Assembly (NCBI RefSeq): GCF_018687715.1
Contig: NC_056766.1
Span: 27,747,433-27,811,432 of the forward strand
From: Carya illinoinensis
Taxonomy: Eukaryota; Streptophyta; Magnoliopsida; Fagales; Juglandaceae
DNA: 64,000 nt
Direction: 5' to 3'
This document shows positions 23,148 through 32,215 of the stretch, one piece after another (the first letter of the stretch is position 1; each line of letters opens with the position of its first letter). The notes beneath the pieces are model-generated. The model was not told the DNA's origin and did not search any database. It saw only the letters and a list, made by a program, of their open reading frames with translations. Position numbers and translations under genes: made by a program.

Positions 23148-24817
23148 TTAGCTTAGCATCCTCTTTTGAAATTTCCATCTACTGAGTAGATGGTAGGCAC
23201 TCTTTACACTGAACTTTCCATCGATTTGTTGATTGATCAATGAGACAAGAGACTTTGGTATCCCTTTGCAGAAATTTGAGATAACTTTGAGCCTTGAAAG
23301 TTGGTTGTCTAGGAAGCCACCTATCATTCCATATCTCAGTTTGTTCACCATCCCTATCCTCCATATTATGCCTTCATTAAGCAAGGATCAAGCAGCAAGA
23401 AAGCTCTGCCATAGGTCGGATGTGTTCTGAACAAGTTTAGCTTACAAGAAAGATCTATTGGGAAAATACTTCTCCTTTAAGACCTAAGCTACAAGTGAAC
23501 CTAGTTTAGATACAAGTCTTCATCCTTGCTTTGCTAGGAGAGCTAAGTTGAAATTAGCAAATTCTCTTAGGCCAATACCCCCATAACACTTGGCCCTTTT
23601 CATTTGGTCCCAATGGACCCAATGAATTTTATGCTCTTGTGTTTGTTGCCCCCACCAGAAACTTCTAACCAGTTTGTTTAAATCATGCACCAAATACCTT
23701 GGAAATTTAAATATCCCCATAAAATAGGTGGGGATGGCATGTATGACTACTTTGATCAAGATTTCCTTACCTGCTTGGGAGAGGAACTTGGTCTTTTAGT
23801 TTGTGAGATTTGCCTACACCCTGTCCAGTATGGTCTTGAAGGATTGGGCTCGAGATCTGCCAAGGAAAGCTGGTAGGCCTAGGTACTTTTCATAGGAGTT
23901 AGTAACCCTGATCCCTGTAATGCTAGGGATGATAACTCTGGTCTCCTTCTTAGTGTTTTTGCTGAAGTAGATTGATGTCTTCTCCTTGTTTAGCCTTTGA
24001 CCTAAGGCATTCTCATAAGTCTCTAGCAAGAAGAATAAACTGCTCCATTTAGTTGAGTTTGCTTTGCAAAAAAGGAGGTTGTCATATACGAAAAAACAAG
24101 TGGTTAATAGATACCTTTTTCCTTCTAATAGGTAGGCCTGTTATAACCCTAACTTGTTCAGCTTGGTTTAGCATGCATCTTAGGACTTCTAAGCATAGGA
24201 TAAATAGGTAGGAGGATAGAGGATCCCCTTGCCTAAGACCCCTTGAAGGCAAGAAAGGATCTTGAGGTGCTCCATTGAGTATGAGGGAATAGAATACTGA
24301 CCTAATGCATTTTATTACAAGATCAATCCATTTTTCATTGAACCCAATCTGCTGCATAATACATCTCACAAAGGGCCACTCTATTCTATCATAGGCCTTA
24401 CTCATGTTAAGCTTAAGGCCCATGTATCCATCCCTTCCCTTCATTCTTGACTTCATGGTATGAAGGGATTCGAAGGCCATAATTATATCATCTCTAATGA
24501 GCCTTCCTGGAACAAAATGATGTTTGAGTAGGTGAGATGATTTCTGGTAGAACTTGTTTCATCCTATTAGCCAAGGTTTTTGCAATGATCTTGTAAAGGA
24601 CATTGAATAAGCTTATGGGCTGAAAGTCAGTCACCTGGGATGTGGAGGTTTTATTTGGAAACAAAGCAATCAAAGTATTATTCATGGTGTTAGACCAACA
24701 ACCTTCATTCAAGACCTCCAATGCTACTTTGGTGACTCTTTCATCTACTATAGCCCAATGTCCCTGGTAAACAGTTGCTGGGAACCCATCTAGGCGAGGT
24801 GAACCCATGGGATTCAT
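23148..24817 (-). pseudogene. LINE ORF2 reverse transcriptase, degenerate
   Basis: Non-LTR RT in pieces on the minus strand. 24817-24494 holds SPRLDGFPATVYQGHW and FQPISLFNVLYKIIAKTLAN. 24480-24082 holds GLKLNMSKAYDRIEWPFV and PSRGLRQGDPLSSYLFILCL. 24029-23814 has LGQRLNKEKTSIYFSKN and YEKYLGLPAFLGRS. 23759-23520 has IHAIPTYFMGIFKFP and FWWGQQ. At the catalytic centre near 24080 the usual FADD is lost: one frame reads INHLFFRI then stops, the neighbouring frame reads VYDNLLFC. 23384-23148 continues towards the C-terminal region (DGKFSVKSAYHLL). Confidence 0.85.
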
Positions 24818-24882
24818 GCTAAAGAGGGCCTCTTTTACTTCTACAGTAGTAAAGGATCAAGAGAGGATGAGGTTCATGTCTT

Positions 24883-25722
24883 CTATAATCTTCTTTGGCA
24901 TAGGGGCAATGCAGTCATCAATGTTCTCCCATGAATGTTTAATGATATCTCCACAGCCTTCTTTTTACTCCAATTGACCTCGTACTTGAATAGCCTCTTC
25001 ACCTTTTTAGTCTCAGACTTATCATGCATCTGTATTAGGAGGGGCTTGTGATATGAGGAGGAGGCAGACAAGTGTTGCATTGAGTGTTACTCAAAAAAAG
25101 CAAGCCAAGCAAAATTGCCAAGGGCCTTGTCAAGTCTCTTTTTGGTAAACTAACTGCCCTTCCTATTATTTGCCCAAGTGAAATAGTCACCTGCATAGCC
25201 AAGGTCATTTAAGTCAAAGCGCACTAAGGTTTCTCTGAAGTCCATTATCTACCTGTAGGGTCTAAAGGCAGCTCCAAACTTCTCAGTGATGCATGTGATC
25301 TCATTAAAATCTCCAAACGCAGCCAATGAAAATTTAGTGAGGAGTTAATCTCTTAAAAGTTACCAAGTTTCATTCCCTTTTGTTATTTTGGGGTAGCCAT
25401 AGAAGCCAATGAGCACCCAGGTTGGTCCATCTTTGGGTTGGTTATTAATCATAGAAATATGACAACTTGTGTATGAAATAACTTTAATGTACACTGAGGA
25501 ATGCCAAAGAAGGGCCAAACCTCCGCTTCTCCCTCTACTGTTAACACTAAAACAATGTTCGAACCCCAATTTACTTCGGATTCTTTCCATCTTGTCACTA
25601 TTACACTTGGTCTCAATGAGGAAGACTAAGTGGGGAGAAGACTAAGTTGGGGACTTAGATTTCACAAGTAGGTGAAGTTCGTGAATTGTCTGGGGGTTCC
25701 CAAGCCTCCAGCAATTCCAGCT
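24883..25722 (-). pseudogene. LINE ORF2 endonuclease domain (main part)
   Basis: APE-type endonuclease that nicks the target DNA. It starts at the copia insertion with SWNCWRLGNPQT, where the family has WNCRGLGNP. It continues with IRSKLGFEHCFSVNSRGRSG and GLALLWHSSVYIKVISY (25590-25360), and ends with LSASSSYHKPLLI (about 25070), where the conserved SDH reads SYH. The first codons of this ORF, reading MNCLS, lie across the insertion at 33312-33296. Loss of the SDH aspartate and several stops make it inactive. Confidence 0.8.
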
Positions 25723-25854
25723 TGTTGAGGGAAAAATGAGTGTGTTGGCATATTCTTGTGAAAACCTGTGTAAAATAGTGTTGTAACAAGTGTTGTTGCG
25801 GAAGGCTTGAAGTGGGCTGGAAGTGTGCTCATTATTGGTCAAAAGAAGCGACTT

Positions 25855-26142
25855 CGCTCGACCCTCGCTCGACAGAGCGCTCGAGCGAACTCAGGCAGAT
25901 TCAACCGCTCGACCATCGCTCGACATACGGCTCGAGCGAACTCAGGCAGATTCAACCGCTCGACCATCGCTCGACACTGAACTCAAGCGAACCCAGGCAG
26001 AGTGTGTCGCTCGACCCTCGCTCGACACTGAGCTCGAGCGAACTCAGGCAGAGTCGACCGCTCGATACTCGCTCGACATGGCGCTCGAGCGAACTCAGGC
26101 AGATTTCGGCGCTCGACCTTCGCTCGACACTTCGCTCGAGCC
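25855..26142. promoter_or_regulatory. 51-bp palindromic tandem array in the copia U3
   Basis: Five full units plus a partial sixth, each exactly 51 bases, starting at 25855. Unit form: CGCTCGA-N3-TCGCTCGACA-N4-GCTCGAGCGA then ACTCAGGCAGAGTCGAC. It lies 132 bases from the LTR start and ends about 55 bases before the TATA box. The unit matches the one in the Athila-like LTR at most positions. Because 51 is a multiple of three and the unit has few stops, long meaningless reading frames run through it on both strands. Confidence 0.9.
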
Positions 26143-26196
26143 AATGTTCCAGATCACTTACAATGTAGGGTTTTGAACGCCTCATTTGATGGGAAC

Positions 26197-26205
26197 TATA
26201 AATAG
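26197..26205 (+). promoter_or_regulatory. LTR TATA box (copia)
   Basis: TATAAATAG, repeated in the 3' LTR at 32690. It lies just downstream of the palindromic array and is the probable core promoter. Confidence 0.7.
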
Positions 26206-26804
26206 AACATGTTAGCTTCTGTTCTAGGTGTGGAGAATCAGAGCAAAAACCCTAAGGGCCTCCAAGAACTTCTTAGAGCAACCTCTCCCCCATTTGGTTG
26301 ATTCTCTCTTGGAAAAATATTACTCCATCATAACACATTCAAAATTAACTCTTATTTGAGTCCATTGAAGTGGACATTGCTGTTGGCCGGAAGAGTCCGG
26401 AGCTGCCGTTGATGCAGAGATCGAGAGGTTCTCGTGGGAAGCTATAGGAAGGTCGGAGTTCCGACACTACATGCGTGTAGAGATCGAGTGGGTCACTCGT
26501 GGTGTTGCAAGCCAAGTTTAGCTACTACAAAGGTTTTGTGAGTGTTCTAAATTGGTTGTAACAAACTAAAGTTTCTATAGTGGATTTGAGGTGGTGTCTT
26601 ACACCCGGAGTGGTTTTAGATTTTGAAGAGGTTCTTCAAATGAGTTTCCACTCCGTGAACAAAATCATGTGTTGATTATTTGTGTTATTTGTTTCATTTA
26701 TTATCTGCTTGTTTGATTAATTTTCAAAAGGCCATAAAAATTAGATTACACCTATTCACCCCCCCTCTAGGTGTAGTGTTGTGTAGAACCACTGCTTTTT
26801 CAAT

Positions 26805-26816
26805 TGGTATCAGAGC
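26805..26816 (+). other. Primer binding site (initiator tRNA-Met)
   Basis: TGGTATCAGAGC two bases after the LTR end, an exact match to the usual plant copia primer site. Confidence 0.92.
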
Positions 26817-26871
26817 GGGTTCACTCCGCTAGGATTTAGTTCCTGAGTGTGATCCTGCTGTAGTGGTTTAT

Positions 26872-28848
26872 ATGGATAGGTCTCAATCACTCACATCTCC
26901 ACCATTTTTTGATGGAAGTAACTATGCGTATTGGAAGGTTCGAATGAGAGCTTTCCTTAAGTCTGTGGATGAACGAGTGTGGACCTCTGTAACAAAGGGA
27001 TGGAAACAACCGGTTGTATTCATTGAGGGAGTCGAAACCCCCAAGGGTGTGGAAAATTACTCTAGGGATGAAGTCAACGAGTGTAGTTGGAATAGCAAAG
27101 GCCTAAATGCGATATTCATGGCCGTGTCCCAGGAGGAGTTCAAAAGAATCTCCATGTGTGAAAATTGCAAAGAGGCATGGGACATTCTTGAGGTTACCCA
27201 TGAAGGTACCAAGGCTGTAAAAAATTCTAAACTTCAAATGCTGACCACCAACTTTGAAGAACTTAGGATGAAGGATGATGAAACTTTTGATGTCTTCTAT
27301 AGCAAACTTAATGATATTGTCAATTCTCGTTTTAATTTAGGGGATAGAATTCCTGAGGACAGAATTGTGAGAAAAGTCCTTAGATCTCTTCCTGAGAGGT
27401 TTCGTCCCAAAGTCACTGCTATAGAAGAAAGCAAAGACTTGGACAACATGAGAGTTGAAGAGTTGGTGGGTTCCTTACAAACCTATGAACATACTCTTCC
27501 TATGGATAAGAAAAACAAGTCCATAGCCCTCAAAGCTATTAGAGAAGAGTCTGGTGAATCTTCTGACGAACTTGCCATGAGTGACAAGGAGATAGCATTT
27601 TATGCTAAAAAATTCAGGAAGATGTTTGCCCAGAAAAACCCAAGACAAGAAAAGAGAAGGTTCAAGGGTATCAATGGAGGTTCTAGTTCAGAAAACCGAG
27701 AAGGGAGGTATAAGAGAGAAACTAGAGCTGTCAATGACAATATTCAGTGCCATGAATGTCATGGTTTTGGTCACATTCGACTTGAGTGTGCAAATTACAA
27801 AAGGGCCAAAGAGAAAGCGAATGCTGCTTCCTTGACTGATAGTGAGTCTGAGTCAAGTGACTCACAAGAGAGTTCTCCCAGGAAGAAAAATTTCAACTAC
27901 ATGGCTTTCACTTCCTCTGTTGCAGGAAAAAGTCATAACAGTGAATCTGTGGTTGAAATTGAGAGTGTTTCTGAAAATGAATCCGGGGATGAAGATGACT
28001 TGCAGGAAATCTATGAGAAGTTGTACAAGGAATGTGTGAAATTGAGGAAACTCAATAAAGCACATATTGAGGAAATAGATTTATGCAAAAGAGAAAATGA
28101 AGGGCTTCAGAGCAAACTGAGAGAAGCCATTGGTCTAACAGATGAGTTGCAAAAGAGAAATGTGACTTTGGAAGATAAAGTGACAACTCATGAAAATGAG
28201 CTAACTTTGTTAAATACTAAGTTGCAAAAATTCTCCATTGGGACAAACCAGCTTGACAAAATCTTAGGTTTAGGAAAGTCATCTAGTGATAAAAGTGGTT
28301 TAGGCTATTTTGAAGAGAATCCTGATGCTCCTTCAAGCTCAAAAGCTTTCGGTAAAAATGTGAGAACCACAGTGTTTGTTCCTGAAATGACTGAGAAAAA
28401 GAAGGCTCATCCATCTGAAAAGGGCAAGAAGCCTGTGCAAGTGCAAAAGTCTGTTCCTCCTCCCAAAAGACAAGGAGCTCGCAACATGAGCCCCATATGT
28501 CATCATTGTGGGAAGCTAGGCCATATTAGACCAAACTGTTTTAAATTAATGAGTCATTTTGTGCATGCTCCTGCATTTGTTAATAGTAGAACTGCTTATC
28601 CTTCTGGAAGGGGTAAGAATTACATGAATGACTCTAAGAATGTCTCAACCTTCTTGAGACAAAGAGCTCACAAAGCAAGCCCCGTGTGTCATCATTGTGG
28701 TAAGATTGGTCACATCCGACCAAACTGTTTTGAGCTTAAGAGGCACACCAAGAAAATTGAAAAGCCTTTCTCAAAGAAATGGATACCAAGGTGGATCATC
28801 CAAAAGGGAAAGACGCGAGTCACACATGGTTTTGGTGCTGTAGACTGA
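26872..28848 (+). CDS. gag: Copia gag protein, intact
   Basis: Nucleocapsid protein of the Sirevirus-like element, 659 residues from the ATG at 26872 (MDRSQSLTSPPFFDGSNYAY). Residues 1-200 form the copia gag region (UBN2 type): FFDGSNYAYWKVRMRAFL, KEAWDILEVTHEGTKAVKNS, LRSLPERFRPKVTAIEESKD. A CCHC knuckle CHECHGFGHIRLEC lies at about residues 296-309. A long charged coiled-coil-like stretch (about 370-460) follows, then two more CCHC knuckles in near-identical contexts (CHHCGKLGHIRPNC and CHHCGKIGHIRPNC), an internal duplication. The ORF ends at 28848 with no protease or integrase after it. Absence of stops in 2 kb fits recent activity. Confidence 0.93.
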   Translation: MDRSQSLTSPPFFDGSNYAYWKVRMRAFLKSVDERVWTSVTKGWKQPVVFIEGVETPKGVENYSRDEVNECSWNSKGLNAIFMAVSQEEFKRISMCENCKEAWDILEVTHEGTKAVKNSKLQMLTTNFEELRMKDDETFDVFYSKLNDIVNSRFNLGDRIPEDRIVRKVLRSLPERFRPKVTAIEESKDLDNMRVEELVGSLQTYEHTLPMDKKNKSIALKAIREESGESSDELAMSDKEIAFYAKKFRKMFAQKNPRQEKRRFKGINGGSSSENREGRYKRETRAVNDNIQCHECHGFGHIRLECANYKRAKEKANAASLTDSESESSDSQESSPRKKNFNYMAFTSSVAGKSHNSESVVEIESVSENESGDEDDLQEIYEKLYKECVKLRKLNKAHIEEIDLCKRENEGLQSKLREAIGLTDELQKRNVTLEDKVTTHENELTLLNTKLQKFSIGTNQLDKILGLGKSSSDKSGLGYFEENPDAPSSSKAFGKNVRTTVFVPEMTEKKKAHPSEKGKKPVQVQKSVPPPKRQGARNMSPICHHCGKLGHIRPNCFKLMSHFVHAPAFVNSRTAYPSGRGKNYMNDSKNVSTFLRQRAHKASPVCHHCGKIGHIRPNCFELKRHTKKIEKPFSKKWIPRWIIQKGKTRVTHGFGAVD

Positions 28849-29285
28849 CAGGCATGCATTACATACATTACATGCATTTTTGTTTTATTTTGTTGTTGTT
28901 TATTTTTCTTGTTTGTTGCTGTCTAGTTTATTTATCGTTGTTTGCTGCCCCTACATGCACTTCATGATTGGGCTATATGATAGTGGGGTTGTTAATTCTA
29001 AAATCTAAGTGCATGTGTCTTTTGAGATTTGTATCATATTTCTATGTTTTACAAAGATTTGGAACATGAGTATCTCGTGTAATCTGTGACTGGCATCACA
29101 CACTTCACTCCAAACTCGGTCAATTGACATTTCACCACTTGTGAGTTTATTGGGGAGGCAATCAAAAGTGGTAGGAAGCTCTATCTTCATACAGAATTGA
29201 CCACGGGCTAGATGACCTCATCATGGTTCATTTGTGCAAAAATATGTATCTCAAAAGGAAAAGAAAAAGTGAAGTTGAAATAAAA

Positions 29286-29319
<34 letters not shown>

Positions 29320-29700
29320 CGGGAAAAGAAAAGGGAGGGTGAAAAACAGAATAAGTTTTCTGTTTTCTTGAACATACTGAGACAAGTATTTAAACAGAAA
29401 GATTCAGGTCCTAGCAGCATTAGGTTTGACTTTCTGTGTCTTGAATGAGCTTCCCAAGCACCTATGGTTTCATGTTCAGCCCAACCCCACTCACGCCTTA
29501 CGGTTGACATTTCTTGATTGAGCAAGGACCGTTTTAAACACGCACGTCTATATTACTTGTGATACTTTGTTTTAAACTGCGTGTTGTATGGGAATATGAT
29601 GCTTCTCTACATTTGATATGTACTCTTGGTGTGAAAATTGACATTCCCAGTATTTGTCCAAGTCATGTGAGTGTTGTGTGCCTCAAAACTGGGCAAAATG
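28849..29700 (+). other. Spacer between gag and second ORF, with A31 run
   Basis: Non-coding. Contains an uninterrupted run of 31 A at 29288-29318 followed by GCGGGAAAAG and purine-rich DNA. In autonomous relatives pol would begin where this spacer lies. No pol remnant is recognisable in any frame. Confidence 0.6.
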
Positions 29701-29715
29701 TGTTTTTCTGGAGGT

Positions 29716-29840
29716 CTCGCTCGACACTCGCTCGACCCCGCTCGAGCGAAAACCGCTCGACAGCCGCTCGAGGGTTTTAAGTTCGCTCGAGCGAACGCCT
29801 GGTATAAAATCCCAGCGCCGCTCGAGCCGCTCGAGCACAG
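29716..29840 (+). promoter_or_regulatory. Internal promoter candidate with CGCTCGAGCG sites and TATA box
   Basis: Several TCGAGCG/CGCTCGA sites lie between 29716 and 29797, including CCGCTCGAGCGA and TTCGCTCGAGCGAA. TATAAAA follows at 29803-29809, with two more CGCTCGAG sites after it. This resembles the layout of the LTR promoters of this element and of the Athila-like one, but without the regular 51-bp period. The following leader, intron signals and ORF suggest it drives the second ORF. Promoter activity is inferred. Confidence 0.5.
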
Positions 29841-29937
29841 TGGCCTCTTTCTCCCTCCCGTGCGATTTTCTTCCTCCTTTTCTCAAATTTCTTCGTTTAA
29901 ACAAGTGTTTTTCTTCCGAAATCATCTTCAAACCAAG

Positions 29938-30673
29938 GTAAATCCTTTTCTCTCTTGTATTTTCGTGATTTGATGCTTTTATTTTAGGGTTTTTTCCGTG
30001 TGTTGTTATGCATTTGGGTTTCGGATTGGGTGTTTGAGAGTCTTTCTTCGATTATTTTTCTTTTATCTTGTTTTATTGAGGCTATTGTATAGCCATTGTT
30101 GGGATTGGTTGTATTTAGGAGGTTTTTGAAACTCCCATGGGTCTATACCCGAGTTTCTCACTTGGATGCACTCCAAGTGTTCGATAAAATGTCTCAATGA
30201 AGTGTGTTTTTGGTTTTTCATCATGCATTGGCATAGCATTGCTCCCATATCTATTTCATGTCTATCCTAGGTTTGAGACATCGTTTAAATAGGATTGCAT
30301 TATGTTTTGAAGGTGTTTTGGTTTAGAATTGGCATTGGTTTGCACATGGGTCATGCATGAGGTTTGGCATCGTTTAACATGAGTCATGCACATGGGTTGG
30401 CATTAGCTTGTAAATGGCTTGAGTTGTCATTGCATATGTGTCATGAATGTGGTTGGCATTAGCATGCATGTTGGTCTTTCACATGAGTAGGCATTAGCAT
30501 GCATATGGGACACTTTGACCTAGGCATTTGTTATTGTTTTGAAAAATGAGGAGTGACATCGGGCATGCACCGAGTCTTGCATTGTTAGTTGGCATTGTTG
30601 CGTCAGCATGCATGCATCCATCACGTCTTTGCATTGCCTTAGCCTTGTCTAACGTCTTTGACTCTGTCTACAG
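29938..30673 (+). other. Probable 5'-UTR intron of the second ORF
   Basis: Donor CCAAG|GTAAATCC at 29938 and acceptor GTCTACAG|CC ending at 30673 fit plant splice consensus. The T-rich interior ends nine bases before the ATG at 30682. Exon 1 would run from about 29835 to 29937. The interior has irregular GGCATTAGCATGCAT-like repeats (30340-30500). Not supported by transcript data. Confidence 0.45.
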
Positions 30674-30681
30674 CCGACACC

Positions 30682-31773
30682 ATGTCTCGACGTGTTCGTC
30701 CTCGCCAAAACCCTCCTGCACCCGTTCAAGCACAATTCCATAGTGCCCGAGCCCAAGAGTTATACTCTCAGAACTTCTCACATCGTACTCCCATAGTCGA
30801 GCGTGAAGTGACATTAGGTGAGCTTACCGAGACTATAATTCCCCGTATTTTTGAGTCTCGTCAGTGGCAGGCATTGACCACTGGTCATCCCACTCCTTCT
30901 GTGGAGTTGGTTAGGGAGTTTTACTCCAATATTCATGACATATCTGTTGATGACTCATTTGAAGTCAGTCTCAGGAATGTTGTTTTCCGAGTCACTCCGG
31001 GCATGATAGCGACTCTGCTAAATGCCCCTCGTGAGCTCTATCCTGAGTTTCCTTACTCACGGACATCTCCTCCAAGTCCACAAGTCATTGCTACTTGTCT
31101 TTGTGGCCGACCTAGTAGTTGGGAAGGGACAACCCCTATTTCAACTGCTCGTTTTACCCCCGATCACCTCATTCTTAGTAGGATTGTTCTTACGAACTTA
31201 GATCCTACTGGTCATAATAGTGATGTGGGTCTTGACCGTGCCCGTCTGCTGTATGCCTTGATCAATGGTGTCTCCATTGATCTAGGAAGTCTTTTGTGTC
31301 GGGTTATTGTTGAGGCGTATCGGTCCTCCAAAACACGGACTGGTTTGCCCTTACCGTGTTTGATCACCCGAATAGCTCTCTCTCAATCTGTTGCCTTCCA
31401 TCCTCAGGAGCCTAGGATTGCTCTTAAGGCTCCTATTGGTCGTAGGACGGTTCAGCTGAGTCGTGCTCACACAACTCCACAGCCTATCCGTGTTGAGCAC
31501 CCTCCCGCTCCCTCCTCTCAGCCTTCGAGCTCTCGACCATCTAGTTCTCAGCCGTCTACCTCGGCCCCATCCAGCTGTCAGCCATCTTCCTCAGCCCCCG
31601 GTTCGTCGGAGCCCGGTCTTCAGCAGGTACTTGAGTATCTAGCTCGCCTTGACGCCCGGTTCGACCGTCTTGAGGTGAAAGTTGACAACCTGCAACAACT
31701 TGTGACTCAACGCTTCAATGACATCGAGAGGCAGCTCAATGAGGATGATGAGGATGTCGATGGTGATGATTGA
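30682..31773 (+). CDS. Putative plant transposon protein (PF20167-type), intact
   Basis: 363 residues from the ATG at 30682 (MSRRVRPRQNPPAPVQ). Residues about 75-225 match the 'putative plant transposon protein' family as I know it: ELVREFYSNI, FEVSLRNVVFRVTP, PELYPEFPYS-like segment, VIATCLCGRPSSWEG, TNLDPTGHNSDVGLDRARLL, INGVSIDLGSLLCRVIVEAY, and PLPCLITRIAL. A Ser/Pro-rich linker (about 265-310) is followed by a predicted coiled coil (YLARLDARFDRLEVKVDNLQ) and an acidic tail EDDEDVDGDD. The molecular role of the family is not known. It takes the place of pol in this element and may have its own promoter and UTR intron. There are no stops or frameshifts. Confidence 0.85.
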   Translation: MSRRVRPRQNPPAPVQAQFHSARAQELYSQNFSHRTPIVEREVTLGELTETIIPRIFESRQWQALTTGHPTPSVELVREFYSNIHDISVDDSFEVSLRNVVFRVTPGMIATLLNAPRELYPEFPYSRTSPPSPQVIATCLCGRPSSWEGTTPISTARFTPDHLILSRIVLTNLDPTGHNSDVGLDRARLLYALINGVSIDLGSLLCRVIVEAYRSSKTRTGLPLPCLITRIALSQSVAFHPQEPRIALKAPIGRRTVQLSRAHTTPQPIRVEHPPAPSSQPSSSRPSSSQPSTSAPSSCQPSSSAPGSSEPGLQQVLEYLARLDARFDRLEVKVDNLQQLVTQRFNDIERQLNEDDEDVDGDD

Positions 31774-31793
31774 GACCCTTGGCTTCTTGTGAC

Positions 31794-31866
31794 AAAAAGG
31801 GGGAGATTGATTGTTGAGGGGGAGATATTGTTGAGGGGGAGTAGTACAGTATTAACTCAGGGGGAG
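31794..31866 (+). other. Multiplied polypurine tracts
   Basis: AAAAAGGGGGAGA (31794-31806), GAGGGGGAGA (31816-31825), GAGGGGGAG (31833-31841) and CAGGGGGAG (about 31858-31866) stand in a row just after the second ORF. Two are followed by TTGTTGAGG-like DNA resembling the LTR start. The functional tract AAAGGGGGAGA is at 32204-32214, against the 3' LTR. Multiplied tracts are a known Sirevirus trait. Confidence 0.75.
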
Positions 31867-32215
31867 TGTTACTTGTACTAACACATTTTTTTGTTTTGGG
31901 GGAACAGCAGCTTTTGGTTATTTCTGTTGATTTATATTTCTTGTTAGCTGCTGATTGTTTGACAAATGTTTCTTGAACTCCTGATTTGTTGCTTAATGAA
32001 GTATTTCTTTTCTAATTATGATTTGATTTGAGAAGTATGATTTGAGAATTGCAAATACGTTTTTGTGCATATGTGAATGGGTATGTTTAACCGTTTGCTA
32101 AGCGTGTGCAGAAATTTTTCAACATGTTCAAGAATATGGATCTAATTGGGTGTGCTAGGATTAGGTCATATGTATAGGTTAGAGGTTTTGTCACAGAAAT
32201 GCCAAAGGGGGAGAT

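Larger units (their letters stand above)
25723..26802 (+). repeat. 5' LTR of the Sirevirus-like element
   Basis: Starts TGTTGAGGGAAAAATGAG and ends CACTGCTTTTTCA. Same length as the 3' copy. It contains the 51-bp array, a TATA box at 26197 and the typical copia tail CACCCCCCCTCTAGGTGTAG just before the end. Confidence 0.95.

Noticed and set aside
25812..26185. Three overlapping long open frames (two plus, one minus) with Ser/Leu/Arg-rich repeats; the same at 32305-32678 and shorter ones at 3005-3298 and 10880-11127
   Set aside because: They are by-products of the 51-bp array: the unit is a multiple of three and lacks stops in several frames. All lie in U3 of LTRs.
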